Made by a program: the position numbers and the translations under genes. Shown here one piece after another: positions 1 through 9,948 of a DNA stretch of 64,000 nucleotides. The DNA comes from Setomelanomma holmii. Its lineage: Eukaryota; Ascomycota; Dothideomycetes; Pleosporales; Phaeosphaeriaceae. Location of the stretch: contig ML978239.1 of assembly GCA_010015745.1 (NCBI GenBank), positions 1 through 64,000 on the forward strand, read 5' to 3'. Within the stretch, counting starts at the first letter, position 1; the number at the start of each line of letters is the position of its first letter. Below the pieces are notes generated by a model, which searched no databases, was not told the DNA's origin, and saw only the letters and a program-made list of their open reading frames with translations.

Positions 1-1361
1 AAGAGACTGCCTTAACCCGTCGTTTTCATAGTGTAAGAGGTCGTTCTCTACCTTAAGATGGTGGAGAGAAAGAGCAATCTTTTTCCTAATTTTCTCAGCC
101 CTATACTTGACTGCTTGCTCCATAAGTGATCTCATCTTTCTCTAATCACTCTCAGCAATTACAGGTGAGCTTCTAGGTTGTTCTTCTGCTGGTGGTGTCT
201 TTGGGCGGAATCTTTTAAGGATAACGTCTCTCTCTATTGGCCACACTCCAGTAGCCTCAAAGGACTTAAGGATAAGGCTCTCCTTAAAGGTAGAGGTCCA
301 GGTAGCCCAAAATAATAGGAAGAAGTCTCCCTTCTTGACTGAGAGCAACCCTTAGCTGATGTGAAGGTAGGTAACCAGCTCCGTAGTATACAAGGTAGAA
401 AGTGGCTTAAACATTACTACATTAAGTGGCTGAAGGCTGTGGGTTGAATGAGGAGGGAAGACAGCAAGGAGGATCCTATTTTGGTCGCAATAGTTGATGA
501 AATCCATAGTTACATGACTCCCATGGCCATCTACGATAAGAAGCCTCCACTTTGAGCGCGCTTTCTTCTTTGTGCAGCGGTCAAAAACCTGCTCTAACCA
601 GGCAAGTCCTATGTCGTTATTCGTCCATCCAGAGGGTGATGAAGTGACAAAGACGTCGTGCTTTCTGACCTTAATATCCTCTACCAGGTGGATCGTATAT
701 TGCCTAATTCAGCCTGGAAGATAAGGCCTGGGGGAAGAGGCTCTCCATCTGCGCAGACGCCTGCTAAGAGAGTTACCCACTCACGAGAGCCGTCTTGGAG
801 AGACTCCCTGACCTCTTTGGTCTCCCACTTCCTCTTTGAGAAGACTCTTTTTGTCCTTGTTGTGACCCCAATCATAAAGCCTTTCTCGTCCATATTATAC
901 GTGTGACATGGCTCAATCTTATACTCAACTATCTTCTGATAGAGGAGATCAAAGTACAACTTGAAGTTGACCTCGCAGTCAGCGTGGTGACGTACAGCAT
1001 CCATCCCTAACGTCCATTGTGTGATGAGACAATCCTTGTTTCTCTTCAAAAAGCGACCCACCCAGCCCTCTCCTACAGGCTCTTGAGCGATCTCAGCAGC
1101 AAATCTGCGTATCATTTCACGCATAGGAGGAAGCGCTCTCTTTGTCAGTCCTTCGATGTACTCTACAAGCTCTGCCTTTTGTTGTGGAGTGAGTTTCTGT
1201 TGGGAGGCATTCTTAGCTGCCATTGGAGCCTGAACGCCCTTGCATCTTTGCGCCAGTGTAATTCTATTAATTTTGAATATATCAGCGCACTTTCTATACG
1301 ATAGTTTTTCTCCTGGTTCTTGCAATTTATACGCTGCAACTGCCTTGTCAATTGGTTCCAT
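1..1361 (-). pseudogene. pogo/Fot1-type transposase relic (element 1, 3' end off window)
   Basis: Decayed Tc1/mariner-superfamily transposase of the fungal pogo group. From the ATG at 1361 the product shows an N-terminal psq-type helix-turn-helix (YKLQEPGEKLSYRKCADIF), a CENP-B-like second DNA-binding part (EGWVGRFLKRN), and the start of the DDE catalytic domain with the first Asp in NMDEKGF. The second catalytic Asp lies in DGHGSHV (about 525-540), followed by PPHSTHSLQPLN. The frame is broken by a one-base loss near 681-688, where the reading continues as VEDIKVRK in the next frame, by TAA near 355, and by TAG near 142. The TAA is explained by CAA to TAA and the TAG by TGG to TAG. The C-terminal region runs off the left edge. 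Inactive as it stands; family assignment is secure, exact subfamily is not. Confidence 0.88.
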
Positions 1362-1410
1362 ATTGGTAGAGATAACGCATGTTGAAGTTGGTGTTAATTT
1401 CGTGTTATGA

Positions 1411-1453
1411 TGTTGGGGTGGGTCGGCACGCCGAGTGGGTCGTTACGCCGACG
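1411..1453. repeat. Terminal inverted repeat of element 1 (gene-proximal end)
   Basis: This lies just upstream of the element 1 transposase start. It contains two near-identical 16-nt direct subrepeats, 1418-1433 (GTGGGTCGGCACGCCG) and 1435-1450 (GTGGGTCGTTACGCCG), 17 nt apart. Pogo and related TIRs often carry tandem transposase-binding sites, so this is read as the outer end of element 1. The partner TIR would lie left of the window and could not be checked. Confidence 0.6.
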
Positions 1454-1532
1454 CCCACGGTACAAGCGAGTGCGCATTACAAGCCAGTGCGCACCCCACC
1501 AACTTTCTACAACGCGTAAACTCCTAATTACT

Positions 1533-2962
1533 ATGGCATCCCAACTCAAGCCCAGCCAGCTTCCTATGAGGCTGATATACACTTTGCTGTCTTTGCCTCT
1601 TCAGCAAGATCAATTTCAGAGTGAAGCAGTCGCTGCTCAGACATTTAATGTCTCTCGAGATACACTCCGTACAGACAGTCTTACGACGCGTTTTAATCGA
1701 GGATACAATAGGCAGAGAGCTCTACGCGAGGATCCCGTACTAATTAGAAGCTGGTTTGAGCTTGTAGAGCAGACAAAGGCCAAGTATGGCATCTACAATG
1801 AGGACGTCTACAACTTCAATGAGGCTGGCTTTATGATGGGCAAGATCACGACTCAGCTTGTTGTGACAGGGTCAGAGAAGAGAGGCAGGCCAAAGGCTAT
1901 CCAGCCAGGCAATCGTGAGTGGGTGACGTTGATCGCTGCAATCAACGCAGCTGGCTGGTCAATCCCGCCGTTCCTCATCTTTGCTGGACGCTATCATCTG
2001 TCTGCCTGATACAAGGAGACAGATATCCCACGCAACTGGACAATCGCAGTCAGTGACAATGGCTGGACAACTAACGAGCTAGGAGTTGACTGGCTTAAGC
2101 ACTTTAATACTCACACAAAGACTTGTGTTATAAGTGCACGTCACCTGCTCGTCCTTGACGGCCACGAGAGCCACCACTATCTAGAATTTCGAGAGCTCTG
2201 CAAAGAGAACAACATCTATACGCTCTGTATGCCACCTCACTCATCACACCTACTGCAGCCTCTTGACGTTGGCTGCTTCTCACTATTGAAGCGCGCGTAC
2301 AGTTGCGAAGTCGAGCACCTTATCCGCCACCACATCAACTATATCACTAAGCTTGAGTTTCTGCTAGCCTTCAAGGCAGCCTTCAATCAATCGTTTACGC
2401 CAGCAAATATCTGCTCAGCCTTTCGCGGCGCAGGTCTTATCCCTCTCCAGCCTGAGGCTGTCTTGTCAAAGCTTGACGTGCAGCTGCGTACGCCTTCACT
2501 AGCTGCTCTGCCAGAGGCTCTCTGGGAAGCCAAAACGCCAAGCAACGTGCGTGAGCTTAAGGCTCAATCAACGTTAATACGTGATTGCGTGCAGCAGCAC
2601 AAGAGCTCGTCGCCAGCCTCAATTATCTAGGCAATCGACCAGCTTAAGAAGGGGACAGAGGTAATGATGCTCTTAGCTGAGCTGATGTGCAATCGGATCG
2701 CCAGCCTTGAGAGAGCTAACAAGGCAGCAACAAAGCGTAGGCAGCGTAAAAAGAAGCGGATACAGAAGCAAGGGACCTTAACGAAAGGAGAGGGAGAGGA
2801 CATACTCGCTCAAAAGAGGCTGACTAGCGGATAGAGCGTGAACAGCGTCAAGGTGGAGAGCGATCAGGCCTTAGCCGCCAGGCTCTGGCGCGCTACAAGA
2901 GGTGCAGAGAGACTGGGCATAACTCGCGTACGTGCAGAAAAGATACTTTAGATACTACTTAG
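1533..2962 (+). pseudogene. pogo/Fot1-type transposase relic (element 2), internally deleted
   Basis: Reading from the ATG at 1533 gives a transposase N-terminus with a psq-type helix (SEAVAAQTFNVSRDTLR), then jumps straight to the catalytic region (TRFNRGYNRQRALREDP, NFNEAGFMMG with the first Asp replaced by Asn). The CENP-B-type second DNA-binding domain expected between them is missing. The middle catalytic Asp is in LDGHESHH and the next block is PPHSSHLLQPLDVGCF. Breaks: TGA at about 2008 (expected Trp), TAG at about 2628 (expected Gln), and a frameshift near 2825. After the shift the C-terminal zinc-knuckle-like motif CRETGHNSRTC is readable in the frame ending at TAG 2960-2962. Non-functional; family assignment is firm. 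Confidence 0.87.
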
Positions 2963-3029
2963 TATACTGTATCAATATCTCCATATTATCTCTCAACGTG
3001 GTTGAGATGTACGCCTGTAGAGGTGCACG

Positions 3030-3056
3030 AAGTTGGTGGGGTTCGCACTCGCTTAT
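3030..3056. repeat. Right terminal inverted repeat of element 2
   Basis: The sequence AAGTTGGTGGGGTTCGCACT and following bases is the reverse complement of the left TIR at 1479-1505. It marks the right boundary of the transposon. Confidence 0.75.
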
Positions 3057-4241
3057 AAAACACGTTATACTAAAGTCGAACAGTTCCTCAAAGGGAGCAC
3101 GAGACTTCTTCCAGACATCCCACTTCGTCAATGGATCTCTATGCGTCGATCCTTCTACGACCTCACCATCCTCTTTGACATGCTCAAAAGACCTGTAGAC
3201 AATGATAGCTTTGACGTTCCTAGGCAGACTCCTCGTCTAGAAGAATCATGAAGTCCGGCGTTACGCGTTTGTTCGGTGGAGCGGAAACTCGATCGAGGAA
3301 AGTGTACCTGTCACTGTACGATGCACCAGCAAATTCTGATTCCACGGATTTGGCGATTTGGCCCTTCCTCGCAAAGTCTGCTTGAGATTGGGAATGTACC
3401 AAGACGTATGGTGGGTTTGGGTCTATCTGCTGGTTTGGGTGTGGGACGGCTTTCACTTCGGGCGGGAAGTCGGCGGTGAGAGAGAAATCTGCCCATTGCT
3501 ACGCGACCATCAACACTCTTCACTGCGAGGTAGGCGGGAGTGACTTACCTCTGGAGTGATGTTGTAAGTCACGAACACCAGTTGTTCCGTCATCGAGCAG
3601 GTAGTATAGATATCAAGTGCGCAGCACAACGAAGCTGATGGAGAAAGGTGCAGGCTGGACTTTCCAAGCCGTGTTTCTTTGCATGTGGAATACGACTTCA
3701 GCGAATCTGCAACATTGCATCGTGTCATGCCTATCGAACTTCCAACGTTGTATAGTCACGATGCGGCACAGCAGGTCTGACGTCATCCTAGGCCGCGGGT
3801 CATCAGGCCTAACAACAATTCGTGCCCGATGAAGTAGAGACTCTTTGAGAATTTCATTCTTGTAACACCCTGTATGTCTTTACAGGCTTTTGTGTGCAGC
3901 GGCCACGGTCGAGAGATCTTCTCAAGACATCTAAATTTGTGCAAGATCGCAAATTCGTGATTGTTTGCAATTCGCGACGTCAGCGCCTAGTAGAGTTCAG
4001 ACGTGCATGGCAAAAGACTATCCTTGCATATCATGGTAGCTCGCAGGAGGTGTGATCAACGCCCAACGGTCGTGTTGATAACTCGGCTGCACCTCTTGCA
4101 AATTCACTTTATCCATGGAGCGGTTTGACCGGCGTGATGGTAATCGATCATTCTCGGCAGTGGAATTAGTTGGTGCACACTGGTAGGAAGGTGTCCTGCA
4201 AGAGTGTAATTGATGTGAACAGCGATCCTGAACCTGATCTC
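3057..4241. other. Intergenic; no convincing gene
   Basis: Only short overlapping open frames on both strands (3033-3251 +, 3220-3456 -). None has a recognisable domain, plausible splice structure or clear coding character. It may hold degraded flank of the transposon cluster. Confidence 0.4.
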
Positions 4242-6625
4242 TCACAGCGCACAGATCTTCCGCTTCCCAAGCTTGTCAGGACTCGAATGATAATGCGTCA
4301 CAAAAGAAGTACTCCACCCCTGAAATTTGGTTTCTAGGAGTAGATGTTGTGGATCATCGCAGTGGTTTCCTCTCTCAAAGCATGCTAAACACATATCAAA
4401 ATCTCCGCCTTTGCAAATATTGCAGGCATATCCTGTCCCAGTAATTTGCTTCCAACACAAACTGCAACAGGTTACTCCGTAGTGGCAACTCCGCATATCG
4501 AGTTGGTTCTGAAGCTCGGGAACCTGAGTTTGTGAGGAGTTCGTACTCGTCCCAATGTTTGCCGAGGGAAATTTTGCAAGCAGGTCTCCACACGATGGTC
4601 GTGCACTGATACCTGCACAACACGCATCCACAATGCCCTGAAGCCATCTAGGTACCGTATTTGGCAGATGTGGTAGCGGATTGGGCCCGAACCATACGCT
4701 ATCTTCCCATGTGTCTGGCGCTTTGTAGAACTCTTCTTTGAGCGTTAAAGCAGTCTTATCATGGGATGACCAGCTCGCGGCTAAGATCCTAGCAACTGCC
4801 CGTACTGGTAGACATCCCATGCTGGAGTGACCAACGACTCTCCAGGTAGATTGGTCCACCTTCATAATACTTCGCCAGATATCAGAACTCCGGTGGGTAG
4901 AAGGGAAACGACGTGGGGCCAATCTTGATGCGTGTCTCGAACACCCAGAGATGAACTTGATCGTAAGCGTCTATGAAAATTGGCGGGCGTTGATGACGAA
5001 GTGTGCCAACCACACAACCCACGGCATGAACCGCTTGAATCCTCTGGAGTAACTGCTTTAACCAATGCGCAATCAGCTGCTAGGAAGGCTTCCTGGCGGG
5101 ACTGCTTGCCTGATGCAGTAGAAACTCACATGCGGTGGCCGGCCATTCCAATAAGTAGCTCTTTACGTGCTTTGCCTGCGACTTAACTATCACGCCTTTG
5201 AGGCATGCGAAACCCGGCTCGTCTCGCAGGAGATGAAGTAATTGGACATTGTAGCAAAAGGTAGCATTGGGAGGTCGATGTAGCGAGACCACTTCTTCGA
5301 CAAGGCAACCGTCAACGGACGCCAAGTATTGGTCGGGTAGTGACAGACAGGCAATTCGGGCGACTTCGTTCTCATCGAATCTCCGACAGCCCAGATGATA
5401 GATTCTATTTCCTACAGCCTGTTCGGTATTTTCTGTGCCTGGTGTGATTGCAATGGCTGCACTGGGCAACATAATCCGAGTTATGATCAAGTCTTGTTCT
5501 GTGCTGTCTGGCGCCCTCAATAAAATCTGATAATCATCTCTGGTTATTTGCAAGGAGTCCAAGGCAAGAGCTAGCCTTCTTAGCAAGTTCATGGGCATAC
5601 CGCCCTGTGCACTAACGTCTCTGTACGGTCGTCGGTGGTCAGACGTTATTGCGAAACGCCAGTAACAAGAAGATGTAGGCAAATCTAGTATCAGATTAAC
5701 GAAGAGCGAGGTCCGCGAGTCCTGTCGATAGATGACTCGATATCGGTCCACGCTCGAGAAGTTTGTTCTGGCTTCTTCGCGGTGACTGGTAACCACGAGA
5801 TCTGGTACTTGTGGCTGGCTCGCGTAGCTTTCTGGAAAGAAGGCAGAGGATGCCTCGAGCATTCCAATTGGGACAAGATCAAGTCCATCGCAATGTGACA
5901 AGTATGTTCCGAAGCTGCCACGCTTGTACTCAAGTAGTTTGGTTCTATCTTTCGGTGTTGAGCCAGGCCACGGATTCGCAGCTTCAACGACCGTTTCCCG
6001 ATAAAATGGTGTTATCGCGAAGTCTTCTGCAGTCTGACCCTGATATCGCGCTAGACATGAAACTATCTCGTTGCAGAACTTCCAGGAGCTCTTGGAATTC
6101 CTTGCCTTGAGACCTATGATTAAGTTACGGCCACTTGTTATGGCGAGTTATGCTCAAGGCTACTCACATATGTTGTACGCCTACAATGGCGGTAAAATCG
6201 TCCTTGAGCGACTGTAATTCTCCCTTCAGCTTTTTCATTTGGCTGCTGGCCAACAACAAGGCGAGTCGAGATGGAAGGCTATAACCAACAAGTACCTCCC
6301 GGCTTCCAATGCTAAGTAAGTCCGTAGAAATTCGCACAAAGCGAAGTCTGATGCTGTTGAAGCCGGCATTTGAAAGCGTGGGTAGTTGGATGCTGACAGC
6401 GTTGAGCACAACCGCGAATTGATCAACCTCCTTCTGTGATACTTGTCAATTGGAACCTGGTGAAGCACGGGCGCTTGCACTTACTTGAAGCCTGGCATGT
6501 TCTTCTTTAATTGTGAACAGTATTGACCAAGAGATCTGAAGAATCACTCTCACAGTCCAAATTACACCTAAGATAGTGATGAAACTTGCGGCGGTACCGA
6601 CGCGCGTGAGGTTATTGCTGTCCAT
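4242..6625 (-). pseudogene. Pseudokinase-like plus ZZ zinc-finger protein, probably broken
   Basis: Read on the minus strand. Exon 1 is 6625-6485 (hydrophobic N-terminal segment around FITILGVIWTVRVILQ), exon 2 is 6433-6168 (helical region), and the main exon starts near 6100. The main part resembles a fungal protein-kinase fold (PGFACLKGVIVKSQAKHVKSYL; HWLKQLLQRIQAVHAVG). The HRD and DFG positions are replaced (VVGTLRHQ and LWVFE), so catalysis is unlikely. A kinase C-lobe-like stretch (WLQGIVDACCAGISARPS) is followed by a ZZ finger near the end (CHYGVTCCSLCWKQI, CNICKGGDFDMC, HLL). Two breaks: TAG at 5080-5082, with coding continuing in the same frame, and a one-base shift at about 4885-4890 after PPEF. 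I found no intron that repairs both. The first exons are inferred, and 6823 is an alternative in-frame start. Confidence 0.55.
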
Positions 6626-7878
6626 GGTGGACGTAACGCTCAACGGGGCTGTACACCATGTAGGCAGGGGCTCACAAAGTATAAATGATGGACGTTTGGA
6701 GCCTTCCATGTGAGGAACCGGGTCTGGAAGGGCGTGCTTCACAAGGCTGAGCCATACCTCTTTGGCGTATTCGCAGCGTTGGGCTTCGTGAGCGCTATAG
6801 TGGCGTGCAAACTTCGATGACATTGGTGAGCCGCGATGGAAAACGCCTGACGCCTCACTTCATATCGTGTGGCTCTGAGTGTGACTAGTCCACTGACCAA
6901 GCGCGATTGGTTAGAACTTCGCCCTTGCATCTAGTCTAATCGAAGACGAGTTTGGACGGTGCTCGGTCAACGAGGTGATTCGCCGTTGACTCGACTTACT
7001 TCTCGATTTCATGATCTAGTTGCGAGCCTTTCGTCCACGGTGGTGGCACTGTTCTTGTGAGGCTTGGCCCATGATCCCCGAACACATGCGTCATGCAGAT
7101 GTCCACAAAGAAAAGCTGACAGCCAAATCGACCCTAGTGAACTAATTTGAGGTTCGGAAACGTTTGATGGAAAGCTGAAATGCATCCAGCACGACCATGC
7201 TGTCACGAGACTGCTGGCTGGTGAAGACATGACTGACTCTCGCAGAGCTTGGAAGTTCGGAAGAGCGTAAGCTTTTCGGTCCCACAACACAACGAGTCTT
7301 CGAGATAGCAAGTCCAAATCCTGACTAGACCAAGGGCTAGGTACGTTCACGACGCCGAATAGTTTATATGAGATTTCGTCGTGTTTCGCGTATGTCGTGG
7401 TGCTAACGTTGGTTGCACACCCCAGTTGCGCGCATGGGTGACTAGGGGACGTCATTCGTCGATCTCTGTCGGGGCTGGCCAGAACCCTGCGTCCAATCAT
7501 ATTCGTGGCGGTTCCATGATGTTCACTATCGTTCCGGGCATTGAGTCGCACCCACAGACTGCCGAATGCATCTTTCGTTGCGGTCGCGGTCGCTTTTGGG
7601 CTCTTATTCGGGAAGATCGTCGACGTCATTTGCCGTTGAGCTAAACTGCTTTAAGCGCGCGCACCGCGAAACGGTTTCGAGGCTCAACAACATGGTTCCA
7701 AAGTCACGATACATAGCTCCAAAGAGCACTTGCATACGGAACGCTCTCTTATAAGACCTACGTATCGGGTACTATCGCAACGTTGATCCGCCCACGTCGG
7801 TCACCATGAACTACATAACAAGTACAACGAACTGCACAACCACAGCATTGCTACCGAATGCTAACACCAGTCAGATCT
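6626..7878. other. Intergenic; weak open frames only
   Basis: A 206-codon minus-strand frame (7009-7629) has no recognisable domain, and its composition looks like non-coding sequence. The right part should contain the promoter and possibly an unfound first exon of the methyltransferase gene at 7879. Confidence 0.35.
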
Positions 7879-8986
7879 CGTCAACCCCGACGCAATCATA
7901 AACCCACTTCTCGACAATGGCTACCTACCCCATGCCGTCATTCGAGTCGGCATCAGACGACAACTCGCTGACCGACTGGCATCCATCGCATCAACATCCA
8001 TGGAATCAGCCTACGAATCCAAGATGAACTATGTCAAGCTTCTACGCACACGACCAATCGCCATTGAAACGAGCACCGCGAATGAACAGCATTATGAAGT
8101 AGGCACAAATGTGCTGCAAGGGATGCTCGGCCCTCGCATGAAGTATTCAGCGTGTCTGTACGAGAAGGGCGGAGAGACGCTAGCGCAGGCTGAGATTGCG
8201 ATGTTGAGGTTGTATGTGGAGAGAGCGGAGTTAAAGGATGGGATGAGCATTTTCGACCTTGGGTGAGTACCTGTTTTTCGTCTCCAGCCTTTATTGTCGA
8301 ATTGGAATATACACCAGAACTAAATGTTGTGTAGTTGTGGCTGGGGCTCGGCATCCCTTTACTTCGCCGAGGTCTTCCCAAACTCGAAGATCACGGCGTT
8401 CTCAAATTCACGAACTCAGAAACAGCATATTGATTCTGTCGCCAAAGCGAAAGGGTTCTCCAACCTGCAAGTCATTACGGGTGACGTCGTGGACTACGAA
8501 TTTGAGCCAGCTGTATACGATCGCGTTGTCTCAATCGAGCTGTTCGAGCACATGAAGAACTATCAGCAACTCATGTCCAAAGTTAGTAGAGCACTGAAGC
8601 CTGGTGGAAAGCTCTTCGTGCACATCTTTGCGCACGCCACGACACCGTACGACTTCGATGGCGGATGGATGACGGAGCACTTCTTCACTGGCGGGACAAT
8701 GCCATCCGCAGATCTCTTACTGTTCTTCCAAGACGACTTGAAGATCAAGAAGCAGTGGTGGGTCAATGGCATGCACTATGGTAAGACATGTGAGGACTGG
8801 CTACTGACAATGTTGTCCAACAAGGACAAGATCTGGAAAGGCTTGGAGGAGACGTATGGAAAAGAGGGCACTCTTACATGGTGGAACAGGTGGCAGGTCT
8901 TCTACTTGGCGTGTGCAGAGCTGTTCAAGTGGCAAGGAGGTGACACGTGGGGTGTCAGTCACTACTTGTTCGAGAAGCCGCAGTAA
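7879..8986 (+). CDS. SAM-dependent methyltransferase, cyclopropane-fatty-acyl-phospholipid synthase family
   Basis: Two exons are clear: up to 8262 and 8335-8986, joined by an intron with donor GTGAGT and acceptor GTAG. The join restores SAM motif I (FDLGCGWGSAS). Further family signs are YEVGTNVLQGMLGPRMKYSAC before the Rossmann domain, SIELFEHMKNY and the C-terminal WWNRWQVFYL segment. Enzymes of this family transfer methyl groups from SAM to lipids or, in eukaryotic relatives, to amines; the substrate here is not known. Coding similarity begins at about 7879 (NPLLDNGYLPHAVIRVGIRR), but that stretch has no ATG and meets an in-frame TAA just upstream. The first in-frame ATG is 8000, which would cut off this conserved part. 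A short upstream exon or a damaged 5' end is likely; 7879 is the start of readable coding, not a start codon. Confidence 0.8.
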
Positions 8987-9274
8987 CCACCTGCATTGTA
9001 TTGGTATCTTCGCGGAAAGCATCGTAATATGAATTAACACCGTCCGCCGTCAGGCATCCTGGTTAACCCTGTGTAAAACGACGGTCCATCCACACTAAAG
9101 TCTACCATTTGACGGCTTGCACACGAGAGGCATTCAGTTTCACCTTCTTTCGAATTGATGTCTTGGCGTTTCCGCAATGTGATATCAAGCTTCTCCAATG
9201 CCGCCCATATTTACAGTGATCCTTATCCGGCGAGTTTGTGTGCCTGTCTTGCAGTCCCTCCCTCTGAGATGTGC
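8987..9274. other. Short convergent intergenic stretch
   Basis: 3' flanks of the methyltransferase (+) and the complex I gene (-). Nothing distinctive seen. Confidence 0.4.
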
Positions 9275-9520
9275 TCAATGTTCCCACGGGTGCTTCCAGC
9301 CCAGTAGTGCAGGTCCATCCTTCTTCGCGCGGTACATCAACTATCGCTGTTAGCCACGACCTGCACTCACCACAGCGCATACACATACGAAGAACCACAT
9401 CGATGCGCCAAGGCCTGTCGCCATGAATCTGTAGAGCGGTCGGACCGGGTGGATGTGGATGGGGTGGTTCGGGTGCGGAGCGTATTTGGGCGGACCCATC
9501 CGGGCTCTTGAGGGCTGCAT
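9275..9520 (-). CDS. Mitochondrial complex I small subunit, NDUFB2-like
   Basis: A small spliced gene that is easy to miss. Exon 1 (9520-9389) gives a His/Pro-rich start, PPKYAPHPNHPIHIHPVRPL, then a membrane segment, MATGLGASMWFF. The intron has donor GTATGT, branch CTAAC and acceptor ATAG. Exon 2 (9340-9275) gives LMYRAKKDGPALLGWKHPWEH and a TGA stop. The 65-residue product, with one transmembrane helix followed by the KKDGPALLGWKHPW-type end, matches the fungal accessory subunit related to NDUFB2 in the membrane arm of NADH:ubiquinone oxidoreductase. The second in-frame Met (in RMGPPK) is an alternative start. The assignment rests on motif recognition only. Confidence 0.75.
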
Positions 9521-9948
9521 GATGGACGTCGAGCTTGGAGGTTAATTAGCGACACGAGAGGCCTATGCAGAGTGCGCGACGGTATGTACCTGCAATATGT
9601 GGCGTGCAATGGCTCGTGGGGGGTATCCGTTGGTGAGGTGAGGTTAAGGTCGATTTGGAGCGCACCCTAGTGTGCCAAGGGATCGTTGCATCAACCAACA
9701 ATCGCGTCCATCGCTCCTTCACTCACGACCGATGGCTGCGATTATCATACGACCACAATAACACCGCCGTGACCCCGCCATTCCATGGCAGCTTTGCCAC
9801 CGCGACATCCAGCTATCCACGCCGAACCTTTTCCATGCTTGACAGCTGTTATCTCCATTCGACGAGTCCGCCGCGGACGCCATAGTATCAACAGCGACAA
9901 CGTCGAGGACCTTCTTCATCGCGGAAGTCGGCCACACCAGCTGCCGTC
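9521..9948. promoter_or_regulatory. Divergent promoter region, complex I subunit / BUR1
   Basis: 428 nt between two start codons pointing away from each other. It contains C-rich/GC-rich stretches typical of fungal 5' leaders. No specific operator was recognised. Confidence 0.4.

Larger units (their letters stand above)
1461..3056 (+). mobile_element. pogo/Fot1-type DNA transposon relic, element 2
   Basis: A complete but dead element bounded by inverted repeats. The left copy at 1479-1505 (core AGTGCGCACCCCACCAACTT) matches the reverse complement of the right copy at 3030-3056 over about 25 nt with few mismatches. The left TIR also shows a 17-nt tandem duplication (TACAAGCGAGTGCGCAT, then TACAAGCCAGTGCGCAC, 1461-1495). 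The element abuts element 1 with only about 8 nt between the two TIRs, so they are back to back and divergently transcribed. No clear TA target duplication could be fixed, because the outer limits are eroded. Confidence 0.75.

Noticed and set aside
3033..3456. Short opposing frames next to the transposon
   Set aside because: Overlap each other, and the plus-strand one begins inside a transposon inverted repeat; neither is recognisable.
7009..7629. 206-codon minus-strand frame
   Set aside because: No domain, no splice logic, composition like non-coding sequence; kept as intergenic.
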